Position numbers and translations under genes: made by a program. From Candidatus Flexifilum affinis (lineage in GTDB: Bacteria > Chloroflexota > Anaerolineae > Aggregatilineales > Phototrophicaceae), in NCBI GenBank assembly GCA_016713325.1, contig JADJPJ010000027.1, positions 1 to 64,000 on the forward strand: a DNA stretch of 64,000 bases, read 5' to 3'. Positions 1-8,665 of the stretch are shown here, piece by piece; the stretch's first letter is position 1, and each line of letters opens with the position of its first letter. The notes below the pieces were generated by a model, which was not told the origin of the DNA, did not search any database, and worked only from the letters and a program-made list of their open reading frames with translations.

Positions 1-1297
1 TCACCGCAGAAAAGAGACCCCTTTTCCGATGACAACCATAACCGAACTGAGTGAAAGTCTGCAAGAACTGCTGGGCACGACGGCCAACGAGGTGGCAAAA
101 AAACAGGATTTGTCCGACGCCAGCGCAAGGTGACGGGAGCGGGGTTTGCGCAGACGCTGGTGCTGGGAGGACTGGCGGCACCGGAAGCGACGCGGCACGA
201 GCAGCAGCAACATGCGGTGCAGGTGGGGATGCCGTTGAGTGCCCAAGGGCTGGAGCAGCGCTTCACGCCGACGGCGGTGCTGTTCCTGCGCCAGTTGCTG
301 GAAGCAGGGCTTCAGCAGGTGGTCCAGAGCGAGGGGCAAGGGACACTGCTGCCGCAATTCAACGGCGTCTACCTCAACGATTGCAGCCGGGTGGAGTGGC
401 TGGCAGCGGGCGTGAAGCTGGCGGTGCGCTGGGAGTTGCAGCACGGGCAGTTGGAGATGCGACTGCGCGAAGTGCGGGAGAACGACCAGAAGAGCGAAGT
501 GGTCGATGGGCCGCTGCCCAAAGGGGCGCTGAACCTCAACGACCTGGGCTTCTTCAAGCTGGCCCGCTTCCAGCGCTGGAACGAGCAGGGCGTGTACTGG
601 CTCACCCGCTTCAAAGTCGGCACCACCCTGTTCACTGCGCAGGGAGAAGCGCTCGACCTGCTGCCGCTGTTGGAGAGCCTGTCCGGACCGGTCTGTCTCC
701 CGGTTCAGGTGGGCAGCACTGCCCGTCTGCCGGCTTACCTGGTGGCTGCCCCCCTCCCACCGGAAGCACTCCAGAAGCGGATGGCGCGCCTGAAGGAACA
801 AGCCCGCCTGGACCAGCGTCCGCTCTCCCCCCGTCAAGCCGCCTTCGCCCACTGGACGATCTACCTGACCAACATCCCCCACCTGACCTTCGACCAGGCC
901 CACACTCTGGCCCGCACCCGCTGGCAGATTGAGTTGTTGTTCAAGCTCTGGAAGTCCCACGGTCAGATCTTGCACGCCCGGACCGCCGACCCCTGTCGTC
1001 AACTCTGCCTCGGCTATGCCAAGCTCCTGGCCGTCTTGGTCGCCCACTGGTTGCTGCTAGTCACCGGTTGGTCCCATGATACCCTCGGCTCGCTCGACGC
1101 CCTCCGCCTCATCCGCTCTCACGTCCCGCTGCTCATGCGCGCCTTCACCCACCCGACCCTTTGGGATTGCCTGTGGACCTGGCTCGCCCACGACCTGCGC
1201 CTGGCCGCTCGCCGCTCCAGACGCGCCAAAGTCCCATTGGCCTTCCAACTCTGGGAGGCTTTCGACTTCTCATGGCCTTAACTTGGTGCATATGGGG
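1..1297 (+). mobile_element. IS4-type insertion sequence (left boundary uncertain)
   Basis: A single transposase gene fills the segment. The right side ends at or just after 1281, where a 19-bp block recurring elsewhere in the window begins at the stop codon. Terminal inverted repeats and a target duplication could not be seen because the left flank lies outside the window, so the limits are approximate. Confidence 0.5.
29..1281 (+). CDS. IS4-family DDE transposase, frame change at an A7 tract
   Basis: Cut-and-paste transposase with an RNase H-like DDE core. The main open frame (130-1281) starts at a GTG and carries candidate catalytic residues D84 (YLND), D138 (NLNDLGFF) and E268 (RWQIELLFK), counted from 130. 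The true N-terminus lies in another frame: an ATG at 29 opens MTTITELSES and runs to an A7 tract at 97-103, after which it stops at 133. A -1 slip on A-AAA-AAA joins it to TGFVRRQRK and then the main frame, giving the N-terminal layout usual for IS4-type transposases. The join may be programmed slippage, an indel or a sequencing error. The stop codon lies inside a repeat block found twice more in the window. No left inverted repeat can be judged because the window starts at the gene. Confidence 0.85.
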
Positions 1298-1320
1298 ACG
1301 CGCCGTTGCGCATCCCTACG
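1278..1320. repeat. 19-bp constant block plus hairpin
   Basis: TTAACTTGGTGCATATGGG (1278-1296) is followed by the hairpin GGACGCGC-CGTT-GCGCATCC (1296-1315) and CCTACG. The constant block recurs at 57614-57632 and, inverted, at 63061-63079. The hairpin recurs at 49376-49395 and 55804-55823. The segment supplies the transposase stop on the plus strand and the ferredoxin stop (TAG, 1316-1318) on the minus strand. Confidence 0.8.
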
Positions 1321-1678
1321 ATGGCCAGGCGATCCACTGCGGGTCGGGGGTGATCTCCTCTTCCGGCCGCGGACCGGGGTCGTGGAAATCGCTGGTGGCC
1401 AGTCGGTTGATAACCTCGATCTTGATATCCCCCTGACAGAGAATCTGACAGCTCAGCCGCGCTGTGCCGAGCAGCCCACGCGCCTCCAGACGTTCTTTTT
1501 CCGCGGCGGTCATGGTCTCCGGCTCGCCGTTGATGAAGCGCACGCGGCAGGTGGTGCACTGAGCATGTCCGCCGCAGCGGTGGAGGATGTCGACTCCGCC
1601 GTCTTCCAGCGCCAGGACCAACCGTTGATTCTCCTCGGCGCTGAGCTTCGTGCCGTCCTTGAGGGTGATCACAGGCAT
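1316..1678 (-). CDS. 2Fe-2S ferredoxin
   Basis: Small plant-type [2Fe-2S] ferredoxin of 120 residues, an electron carrier in the cytoplasm. The cluster ligands follow the family spacing: C35-x5-C41-x2-C44 and C77, within HRCGGHAQCTTC and LSCQILC. The fold core ends near residue 90. The remaining acidic tail is not conserved-looking and its stop codon lies inside a hairpin repeat, so the C-terminus may have been altered by repeat insertion. It lies 66 bp downstream of the sugar ABC permease genes on the same strand, but a functional link with them is not evident. Confidence 0.88.
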   Translation of the reverse strand: MPVITLKDGTKLSAEENQRLVLALEDGGVDILHRCGGHAQCTTCRVRFINGEPETMTAAEKERLEARGLLGTARLSCQILCQGDIKIEVINRLATSDFHDPGPRPEEEITPDPQWIAWPS

Positions 1679-1744
1679 AGGGATTCCACTCTCTTGTCTA
1701 ACAGGATCGGATAGCGGTATTGATCGCGGTTCACGAACCGCATC

Positions 1745-2587
1745 TTACTTGACCGCGCCGGCCGTCAGACCGCGGATCAACTGGCGCGAGAAGATGATGT
1801 ACAGGATGATCACCGGCAGGGCGGACAGCGTCAGCGAAGCCAGCACGGCGTTCCAGTCGTTGACGAACTGGCCCAGGAAGGTCTGCGCGCCCAGCGTGAC
1901 CGTCTTGTTCACCTCGGACGGCGCGAGGATCAGCGGGAACCACAGGTCGTTCCAGATCGGGATCATGTTGAAGACCATGACCGTGCCCAGCGCCGGGCGA
2001 ATGAGCGGCAGGATGAGCATATAGATGCGGTACTCGCTGGCCCCATCGACGCGGGCAGCGTCCTTGAGGTCGCGCGGGATCTGGCGCATGAACTGCGTCA
2101 GCACGAAGACGGCTAATGGTAACCCCGAAGCGGTGTAGATCAGGATCAGGCCGGTCAGCGTGTCGGCCAGTTTCAAGTCCACAATCAGTTCCAGCAGGCT
2201 GACGGTGCCCAAGCGGATGGGCACCATGATGCCGAGGGCGAGATACAGCCCGAGAAAGGTGTTGCCGGGGAACTTGTATTCGGCCAGCGCGTGCGCCGCC
2301 ATCGTCCCGGCGATGAAGATCAGCAGCAGCGCGCCGATGGTGACGATCAGACTGTTGAGGAAGTAACTGGGGAAGGCCGCGCGCTCGAAGACCGTTTCGT
2401 AGCCCACCGGGTCGAAGGTGTCGACGTTGGGCAGGGCGTAGGGCGTGCGGAAAATCGCGTTGCGCGCCTTGAACGAGTTGATGAGGACCAGCACGACCGG
2501 AAACAGCGCAAAGAGCGTATAGGCGATCAGCGCCAGATGCATACCCACAACTTGCAGACGGCGGCTGAGGATGCTGGCTTGTGTCAT
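1745..2587 (-). CDS. ABC sugar transporter permease, MalG type
   Basis: Inner-membrane permease subunit of a carbohydrate importer (CUT1 type), about 280 residues with six predicted membrane helices. The EAA loop that docks the ATPase is visible as DAARVDGASEYRIYMLILPLIRP. The start is the ATG at 2587 (MTQASILSRR), which overlaps the stop of the upstream permease by four bases, so the two are probably translationally coupled. The longer open frame to 3001 is only overlap with the upstream gene. No MalK-like ATPase is nearby; these importers often share one encoded elsewhere. Confidence 0.93.
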   Translation of the reverse strand: MTQASILSRRLQVVGMHLALIAYTLFALFPVVLVLINSFKARNAIFRTPYALPNVDTFDPVGYETVFERAAFPSYFLNSLIVTIGALLLIFIAGTMAAHALAEYKFPGNTFLGLYLALGIMVPIRLGTVSLLELIVDLKLADTLTGLILIYTASGLPLAVFVLTQFMRQIPRDLKDAARVDGASEYRIYMLILPLIRPALGTVMVFNMIPIWNDLWFPLILAPSEVNKTVTLGAQTFLGQFVNDWNAVLASLTLSALPVIILYIIFSRQLIRGLTAGAVK

Positions 2588-3513
2588 AGCTGGACCTCGT
2601 TGCGGAGCAGGCGCCGCTGCCAGCCGAACAGATAGACGAGCACGCCGGCCAGGATGATGGCGAACATCACCCCTGCCACGGTGGCGCCCATGTGTGGGTT
2701 GCCCAGTTGAAGCTGGAAGCCAAAGAAGGTGCGGTAGAAGAAGGTGGCCAGCAGGTCGGTCGAGAAATTGGGGCCGGCCAGCGCCGTCTGGGTGGTATAA
2801 ATCAGGTCGAAGGCGTTGAAGTTGCCGACGAAGGTCAGCACGCCGACGATGCCGACGGTGGGCAGGATCAGCGGCAGCTTGATGCGCCAGAAGACACTCC
2901 AGCCGGTCGCGCCATCCACCTGCGCCGCCTCGACGATCTCGTCGGGGATGGCGATCAGCGCCGCTAGGAAGAGCATCATCGGTATCCCTACGTACTGCCA
3001 CACCGAGACCAGCGAGAGGGTCGGCAGTGCCGTCTCCGGCAGGCCCAGCCAGGGTTGGTTTTCGATGCCGAAGATGGCCAGGATGTCGCCGGAAATGCCC
3101 CAGAGCGGGCTGAGGATCAGCCGCCAGATGAAGCCGACCAGCACGACCGAGAGCACGGTCGGGGTGAAGATCAGGGTGCGGAACAGGGTGCGCATCCGCG
3201 TGACGCGCGAGGCCAGAAAGGAGGCCAGCAGCAGCCCGATGGGGTTCTGCACGGCCATGTGGATGATGAAAAAGACGAAGTTGTTGCGCAGCGCGCCCCA
3301 GAAACGTTCGGAATAATTGGGATCGTTAAAAAGTCTGAGGTAATTTTCAAAGCCGACGAAGGTGGTCACCCCGTCGGTGGTGTTCAGGAGGCTGATACGC
3401 AGTGAATCCACCAGCGGCCAGATCATGAAGAGGGTGTAGATGATCACCGCCGGAGCGAGAAAGACGATGATGTGAAATGGGAAGCGGCGCGAACCCGCTG
3501 GCGATTCGTTCAT
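2584..3513 (-). CDS. ABC sugar transporter permease, MalF/UgpA type
   Basis: First permease of the CUT1 sugar importer, 309 residues, beginning MNESPAGSRRFPFH followed by a hydrophobic helix. The EAA-type loop (EAAQVDGATGWSVFWRIKLP) contacts the ATPase. It lacks the large periplasmic loop of E. coli MalF and resembles the shorter LacF/UgpA forms. It pairs with the MalG-type subunit through an ATGA overlap and follows the solute-binding protein gene after a 266-bp gap filled with inverted repeats. Confidence 0.93.
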   Translation of the reverse strand: MNESPAGSRRFPFHIIVFLAPAVIIYTLFMIWPLVDSLRISLLNTTDGVTTFVGFENYLRLFNDPNYSERFWGALRNNFVFFIIHMAVQNPIGLLLASFLASRVTRMRTLFRTLIFTPTVLSVVLVGFIWRLILSPLWGISGDILAIFGIENQPWLGLPETALPTLSLVSVWQYVGIPMMLFLAALIAIPDEIVEAAQVDGATGWSVFWRIKLPLILPTVGIVGVLTFVGNFNAFDLIYTTQTALAGPNFSTDLLATFFYRTFFGFQLQLGNPHMGATVAGVMFAIILAGVLVYLFGWQRRLLRNEVQL

Positions 3514-3779
3514 AGGACTCGTCGTCTGGTCTGGTAGATGCCGCAGAATACGAAAAACGGACCCTCACTCCCTGGCAAGCTTGCTTGCACACCCTCTCTC
3601 GCACATGCGGGAGAGGGTGCGAAGTATTGTGGGGACTAGACCACGAACCAGGTTCATCTGACGGGTTGATGGCGTAGGGGCGGACGTGCAAACAGTTTGC
3701 GTGTCCGCCCGGGAATGGTGGGCGGAGACACTGCCCCACCCCTACGCAAGACTCCGTCAATCTCATCCTGTTACGGGTA
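3514..3779. repeat. Intergenic spacer with two inverted-repeat elements
   Basis: No gene is seen. A hairpin with arms around CACCCTCTC and GAGAGGGTG lies at about 3590-3619, next to a CCCTCAC flank shared by copies at 36069 and 57702. A nested inverted repeat at 3672-3747 has outer arms GCGTAGGGG/CCCCTACGC, then GGGCGGAC/GTCCGCCC, then GCAAAC/GTTTGC. The inner core recurs at 16326-16342. The hairpins could attenuate expression between the binding protein gene and its permeases. Confidence 0.7.
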
Positions 3780-5045
3780 CTAGCCGCCCACCTGCGGTTC
3801 GTACCAGGAGTCCAGACCGGTCTGGACGGCATCGGCCGCTTCCTGAGCGGTGACGGCGCCGTTCAGAAGCTGGGCGCTGTAGCTCCACAGGTCGGTCTCG
3901 TTGTTCGGCGTGCCGCGGGACAGGATCTGGTAGGCGGAGCGAATGGTCGACTCGCACGTGCCGCGCCAGTCGACGAATTCCTGGGCCAGCGGGTCGTCGA
4001 GGCTGATCGAGGCGTTCGACAGCGAGAAGAAGCCGGGGATGGCGTTCGAATAAAGCTGCGCGAATTCCGGCGTGGTCATCCACTCCAGGAACAGGCGGGC
4101 TTCTTCGGAGTGCGCCGACGCGGCATTCATGCCCATGGCGATGTCGGTGTGATCGCTGATGTAGCAGGTGTCCTGGCCATCCGGCACGGGCGGCGGGAAG
4201 GCGCCGAGCTCGAAGTCGGCCTGACTGCGGAAGACGCTGATGTCCCACGAGCCGGCAGGATAGATCGCACCCAGGCCGAGCGAGAACATGTTCTGCGAGT
4301 CGGGGTAGGTCTGCGCCTGGTAGCCATCGGGCAGGTAGGGCGCCCACTTGGCCAGCGCTTCGAAGGCCGCCAGGAAGCCGCCCTCGTTGTACTTGGCGGT
4401 GCCGTCGATCAGACCCAGACGGCCTTCCTCGCCCATCCAGTAGTTGGGACCGATGTTCTGCAGGCCCATCGTGGCCGATTCCCACTGATCGTTGGTGCCC
4501 ATGACCAGCGGGGCATAGTTGCCGTCAGCCTTGATGGCTTCGAGGACCGCGTAAAACTCGGACTCAGTGGTGGGTTCTTCCAGGCCGAGTTCGGCGAAGA
4601 TGTCGGCGTTATAGAGGAAGCCGTGAATGACCGAGGCCATCGGCACGCAGAAGACGTCCGGAACCATCGTCGGTGATCCAGGCGCTCTTGGCGACATCGC
4701 CGAAGTTCTCCATGCCCGGCAGGTCGTTCAGGAGGCCAGATGCCCCGCCTGGAACAGGCCGAGGGAGGTGTCGAACGGACGGCAGGTAATCAGGTCGCCG
4801 GCCGTGCCGCCTTCGAGCTTGGTGTTGAGCGCCGCGTTGTATTCGGTCGGCGCGGTGGGGGCGAATTCAACATTGATATTGGGATAGGCCGCTTCAAAAG
4901 CCGGGATCAGGACATCTTCCCAGGCCGTCAGATCGTCATTGCGCCAGCTCTCGATGACCAGAGTCACCTGATCCTGCGCGCCGACGCTGCTGATGCTCAG
5001 GGCGAGCAGCATAACCACGGCGAGAAACAGAATTTTCTTCATCAT
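3780..5045 (-). pseudogene. Sugar ABC transporter solute-binding protein, double frameshift
   Basis: Extracellular binding protein of the CUT1 importer. The ATG at 5045 has a good GGGAG ribosome site and opens MMKKILFLAVVMLLALS with signal peptide cleavage before QDQVTLVIESW. The mature part resembles family-1 solute-binding proteins; FCVPMASVIHGFLYN and GLGAIYPAGSWDIS are typical. The reading frame stops at 4728-4730 (TGA). The sequence LLNDLPGMENFGDVAK, clearly protein-like, continues in another frame to about 4662, and the original frame then resumes to 3780. Two opposite single-base indels about 70 bp apart would repair a protein of about 421 residues, the normal family length. This is either a pseudogene or a pair of sequence errors. 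Confidence 0.8.
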
Positions 5046-5134
5046 ACTCCCTTTAGATATATGCGAGGCTGTCTTAAGCCGATGAAGCGCTCCCGCGTCT
5101 ACGGGTTTCGTTAAAGGTTCGCGGTGCGTGCGTA

Positions 5135-5163
5135 ATTGTAGCGTGGTCGGTCCGTGCGGGCAA
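5135..5163 (-). promoter_or_regulatory. Candidate sigma-70 promoter for the sugar ABC operon
   Basis: On the minus strand, TTGCCC (5163-5158) and TACAAT (5140-5135) are 17 bp apart, about 90 bp upstream of the binding-protein start. The fit to the consensus is good at -10 and fair at -35. Confidence 0.45.
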
Positions 5164-5297
5164 AGGACCGTCGTTCGACCCGTTTTCTCGCTGCGAGGTT
5201 TCGTCGTAGAATAGGGGTAGCCATTCCCTTGCAGCAATACGCCATGTTGGCAGGCCAACGCGGCGCCGTCGATTCTCTCTACCGTCAGGATTATGGA

Positions 5298-6596
5298 ATG
5301 CTCCGATCACTCGTTTTTGCCGCTACGATCGCTCTCTGTCTGCTGCTTGTGCCGTCTGTTTCGGTGCAGGCTCAGGATTATGATGTCACCCTCAGCGGCA
5401 GTCCCACGTTCGTCGACATCGCGCATTTTCGCATTCACTACACCCTGACCGGTGAGGATGCGACAACACGCGAGTTTGTCAACCAGGTGGCTGCCGCGCT
5501 GGAAAAATCCTGGCGCGTACAGGTCGAGCTGCTCGGCTGGCCCCCGCCCCCGCCGGATGAACGTTGGGGCGGCAACGCGCTCTATGACGTCTACCTGATG
5601 GATCTGACTGACGAATACGCGCTGGGCATCACATCGCCGGAACAGATCATTGGCGACAACCCGCTGACCGCGCGCGTCGAGGAATGGACGGCCACCAGCC
5701 ACCTGATGATTGAGAACGACTTCGTCGACGTGACCTTCGGCGACGGACAGGACGAGGTGACGCTGATGCGCGCCACGGTTGCCCATGAGTTTTCGCACGC
5801 GCTCCAGTTCGCCTTCGACTACGCCGACACGCATGACTGGATCTACGAGGCGACGGCCGTCTGGATGGAGACGCAGACCATGGGCGTGGATCAGGACGCG
5901 ACGGGTTACGTCGCCGACACCTTCGACTATCCCGAAGTCTGCTTCGGCTCCGTCGTGACCGAGGCGGATGCCGACCGGCATTACGGCGAGTGGCTGTTCA
6001 TCGACCACCTGGCCCAGGAGTTCGGACCGGACTTCATCCGTGTGCTCTGGGAGTATGTCGGCGATTACGAGGGGTTCGAAGCGGTCGAGCGCGCCCTGGA
6101 ATCCCAGGGGACGACGCTGGAAGAGACGCTGATCGCCTATCGGCTGCGCAACCTGGCCCGCGACTATCATCTGGCCCGCCTGTTCAACGCGACAGTCTGG
6201 CTGGAAGATACGATCGACGTCAAGTCGGATTGGTCGTACGCCGGGGTGGGCATCGAGGAACTGGGGGCCAACTACTTCGCGCTCGACCTGGAACCCGGCG
6301 TCTATACCGTCGATCTGATCAGCGATGCCGACGACCTGACCGCCTGGAGCATCGGCGTCAACAGCGGCAATGTGGATGTCTTTGAGCTGGGCAAGCAGGG
6401 GGTGATCAACGCCGGCAAGTACAAAGACATGTATCTGATGGTCTTCAACGGCCGCTACGACGAAGATCTGGGCGAGTGCGAAGCGGCCCACTTCGATGTG
6501 CACCTCGAAAAGGGCGGCGACTCGGCCGCGCTGCCCCGGTTGTTCCGCAGTTTTGGCGGCGACATGTACGCCAAGCTGGAGGATGGCTGGGAGTAG
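5298..6596 (+). CDS. Secreted zinc metalloprotease-like protein (HExxH)
   Basis: Predicted secreted protein of 432 residues. The start is the ATG at 5298 (MLRSLVFAATIALC), with AGGA upstream and a signal peptide ending near VQAQD. The motif TVAHEFSHALQ is a canonical HExxH zinc site, and the acidic WIYEATAVWMET segment about 20 residues later may supply the third ligand (Glu), as in gluzincin-like enzymes. The C-terminal third (ELGANYFALDLEPGVYTVDLIS) looks like a beta-sandwich binding domain. It is transcribed divergently from the sugar ABC genes. The substrate is unknown. Its TAG stop sits in the TAGGGGC context seen at other repeat-bordered genes. Confidence 0.75.
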   Translation: MLRSLVFAATIALCLLLVPSVSVQAQDYDVTLSGSPTFVDIAHFRIHYTLTGEDATTREFVNQVAAALEKSWRVQVELLGWPPPPPDERWGGNALYDVYLMDLTDEYALGITSPEQIIGDNPLTARVEEWTATSHLMIENDFVDVTFGDGQDEVTLMRATVAHEFSHALQFAFDYADTHDWIYEATAVWMETQTMGVDQDATGYVADTFDYPEVCFGSVVTEADADRHYGEWLFIDHLAQEFGPDFIRVLWEYVGDYEGFEAVERALESQGTTLEETLIAYRLRNLARDYHLARLFNATVWLEDTIDVKSDWSYAGVGIEELGANYFALDLEPGVYTVDLISDADDLTAWSIGVNSGNVDVFELGKQGVINAGKYKDMYLMVFNGRYDEDLGECEAAHFDVHLEKGGDSAALPRLFRSFGGDMYAKLEDGWE

Positions 6597-6843
6597 GGGC
6601 GTCTGACGCGTCTGAGGTGGCGAGACGTGGCTCCGCGCGCTGACGCCTGTCGGGAGCGGGCCAGGGGTGGTGCGGGGGCTGGGCCGGGGAGCGGTACGCC
6701 GGCCACCACGGCGCGGCGCGGACGAAGTGCAGGCCCGGCCGCGCACAGAACGCCGCGGCCCCACCCGGGTGGGGGGGCCCCAACCAGCCCCCCCAAGCCG
6801 GGCGGGAGCGGGCCCGCCTTCGGACCCCAGGCGGCCGGGTACG
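6597..6843. other. Extremely GC-rich spacer
   Basis: No gene is supported. From about 6655 to 6842 the sequence is made of runs of G and C (for example GGGTGGGGGGGCCCC near 6767) and is richer in GC than any neighbouring gene. Open frames across it are compositional artefacts. It separates the convergent protease and coiled-coil membrane protein genes and may hold degenerate hairpins or low-quality sequence. Confidence 0.5.
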
Positions 6844-7659
6844 CTAGTCGCCGAGGCGCAGACGCTGTGCGTGCACCTCGTCCATGGCCTCGATGGTGTC
6901 CTGCAGGCTGGCGACCTCGTCCTTGATCTCCAGACGCAGGCGCTGCGCCCGGCTGCTGTCCACATCCTGCGCGCCCAGTCGTGACATCTGCGCATAAATG
7001 GTGCCCAGCGACGACAGCGTGCTGTCCAGTTGAATCTCCGCCCGCTTGATGCTGTTGGCGGTGGCGTTCAGGTTGTCGAGCTGAAGCTGAAGCCGCTCCA
7101 ACTGCTCCTGCAAATCCTGTTTGACGGCGGCGTCGCTCTCGCGCGAGATGCGCACCTTGACCTTCTCCAGCTGCTGCGGCACGGCGCGGCGGTCCTCGTC
7201 GACCAGCCGGTTGGCCTCGAAGCTGTCGACGTGCTGCGCCAGGTTGAACATGTGGCCGATCCAGTCGTCCACGTCGTTGACCGTGTCCTGAAGCTGGAAG
7301 CGCATGGCCCCGGACGTTCCCTGCGCCAGCTTGATCATGCTGCGCCGGTATTCCATGGCGCGCTTCAGCCGTTCGCGGGCAACCGCGCTCTTGATCTGGC
7401 CCAGGTCGTAGCGGCTCTCGAATTCGCGGGCCAGGGCATCGCTCGTCGCATCCGGATCAGAAAGCGTCGAGAGGACGAGCGCGCCTTCCGCGATCAACCC
7501 GCCGACCAGCCAGAACCAGTTCTGCCACCAGGGAAACGGCTGAGGGAAGGCGAAGAAGACGATGACCGTGAACAGGATCGTCAGAAGACTTTCCCAGCGC
7601 AGCAGCGCATTGGTCAGGACTGCGCCTGTCACGCGCCGCTTCACCGATTCTTGTGCCAT
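6844..7659 (-). CDS. Membrane-anchored coiled-coil protein next to PspA
   Basis: Protein of 271 residues that I do not recognise as a named family. Two hydrophobic helices (residues about 22-38 and 45-63; LLTILFTVIVFFAF and NWFWLVGGLIAEGALVL) form an N-terminal hairpin in the membrane. The remaining 200 residues are charged and helical, with long heptad-like stretches (LQEQLERLQLQLDNL), so they probably form a cytoplasmic coiled coil. It follows pspA on the same strand but a strong terminator lies between them. By context it may be a membrane partner in envelope stress, which is inference only. Confidence 0.7.
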   Translation of the reverse strand: MAQESVKRRVTGAVLTNALLRWESLLTILFTVIVFFAFPQPFPWWQNWFWLVGGLIAEGALVLSTLSDPDATSDALAREFESRYDLGQIKSAVARERLKRAMEYRRSMIKLAQGTSGAMRFQLQDTVNDVDDWIGHMFNLAQHVDSFEANRLVDEDRRAVPQQLEKVKVRISRESDAAVKQDLQEQLERLQLQLDNLNATANSIKRAEIQLDSTLSSLGTIYAQMSRLGAQDVDSSRAQRLRLEIKDEVASLQDTIEAMDEVHAQRLRLGD

Positions 7660-7681
7660 GGGGGGTGCTGCTCCTCGCTGA

Positions 7682-7726
7682 AAAAAGCAGGGAGGCGACT
7701 CCGATCGTTTTCAGAGTCGCCTGCTG
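7682..7726 (-). terminator. Rho-independent terminator after pspA
   Basis: Read on the minus strand, AGGCGACTC (7722-7714) pairs with GAGTCGCCT (7701-7693). The stem can extend with GCAG/CTGC and is followed by T6 (complement of A6 at 7681-7686). It lies between the pspA stop and the next gene start. Confidence 0.85.
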
Positions 7727-7757
7727 ATTCTTATACGTTTGGGACGAGCGCGGGGTT

Positions 7758-8507
7758 TCAGGTGGCGTCGGCGCTGCCGGCACTACTGCCGCTGTCGCTG
7801 CTGCTACTGCCGCCGCTGCCGCCCTGCGCACCCAGGAGCCGCCGGCGGCGCTCCTCAAGCTGCCGGTCGATCTCGCCGCCGCGCACCACGTCTTCGATCT
7901 CTTCCTGAATGTTGCGCGTGGCCATCTCCAGGCGGGCATCTTCTTCGTCCAGCCGCTGGCGCACCTGGTCGGCCAGGTTGCTGACCTCGCGGTCGCTCAC
8001 GCTGGCTAGGTCGTCGATGCTCTTGATCGTCTTGGTGGCGACCTTCTTCGCTTCCGCCAGCTTTACGAGTTCGACAATCTGCTCGCGCTCCTGGTGAACC
8101 GCCGTGAGCCGCGCTTCCAGTTTCATGCGCATGCTCAACATGGCATGATACTGACCATCCTGCTGCTGCCACTGTTGATAGTAATCCTGGGCAAGCTGCT
8201 GCTTGGTGTTCAGTTCGGCCTGTGCCGCGGCGGCCAGATCATCCTTGCCCTTGAGGATCAGGGTGTCGATGTCGCGATCAAGCTTCTCCGCCGCTGCGCT
8301 GAATTCTTCGTACTTGCGCTTTAGTGTCCGCACACTGCCGCCAAGCGTCGCGGCGGACTCTTCCAGGGCTTCGAGATTTTTCTTGACGTCGCGGATGTAC
8401 TCGTCCATCACCTCAATAGGTTTACCATGCAAAGCCCGGTCCACGATGCCATGCAGGCTCGCGCTCAGAAGCGTGTTCACTTTTTCGAGGAGCGATTGCT
8501 GCGCCAT
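7758..8507 (-). CDS. pspA: PspA/IM30 family envelope-stress protein
   Basis: Phage shock protein A / IM30 (Vipp1) family, 249 residues. These peripheral membrane proteins are ESCRT-III-like, assemble into rods or rings and protect the inner membrane. The N-terminal amphipathic helix (MAQQSLLEKVNTLLSASLHGI) is followed by the typical KPIEVMDEYIRDVKKNLEAL and long alternating coiled coils. The C-terminal 20 residues are a Gly/Ser-rich low-complexity tail (GGSGGSSSSDSGSSAGS), unusual for PspA and perhaps disordered. No PspF-type regulator is adjacent. A terminator separates it from the downstream coiled-coil membrane protein. Confidence 0.9.
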   Translation of the reverse strand: MAQQSLLEKVNTLLSASLHGIVDRALHGKPIEVMDEYIRDVKKNLEALEESAATLGGSVRTLKRKYEEFSAAAEKLDRDIDTLILKGKDDLAAAAQAELNTKQQLAQDYYQQWQQQDGQYHAMLSMRMKLEARLTAVHQEREQIVELVKLAEAKKVATKTIKSIDDLASVSDREVSNLADQVRQRLDEEDARLEMATRNIQEEIEDVVRGGEIDRQLEERRRRLLGAQGGSGGSSSSDSGSSAGSADAT

Positions 8508-8665
8508 ATAGCTTTGACTCTCCTATTCCCGCTACGTTTCCGTCTCAAGTATAGCCCGTGACCAATGAACATGACCACCATCCAGAGCCCCGGGCCGCGA
8601 GTACACCGCGATGGCCCTCAAGGTGGGCGCTACCCTCTGCTGGCGGGGTCCGCAAAGGGGGTCGA

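Noticed and set aside
5307..6995. 562-codon open frame on the minus strand
   Set aside because: Antisense to the HExxH protease gene and running into the GC island; no recognisable domain.
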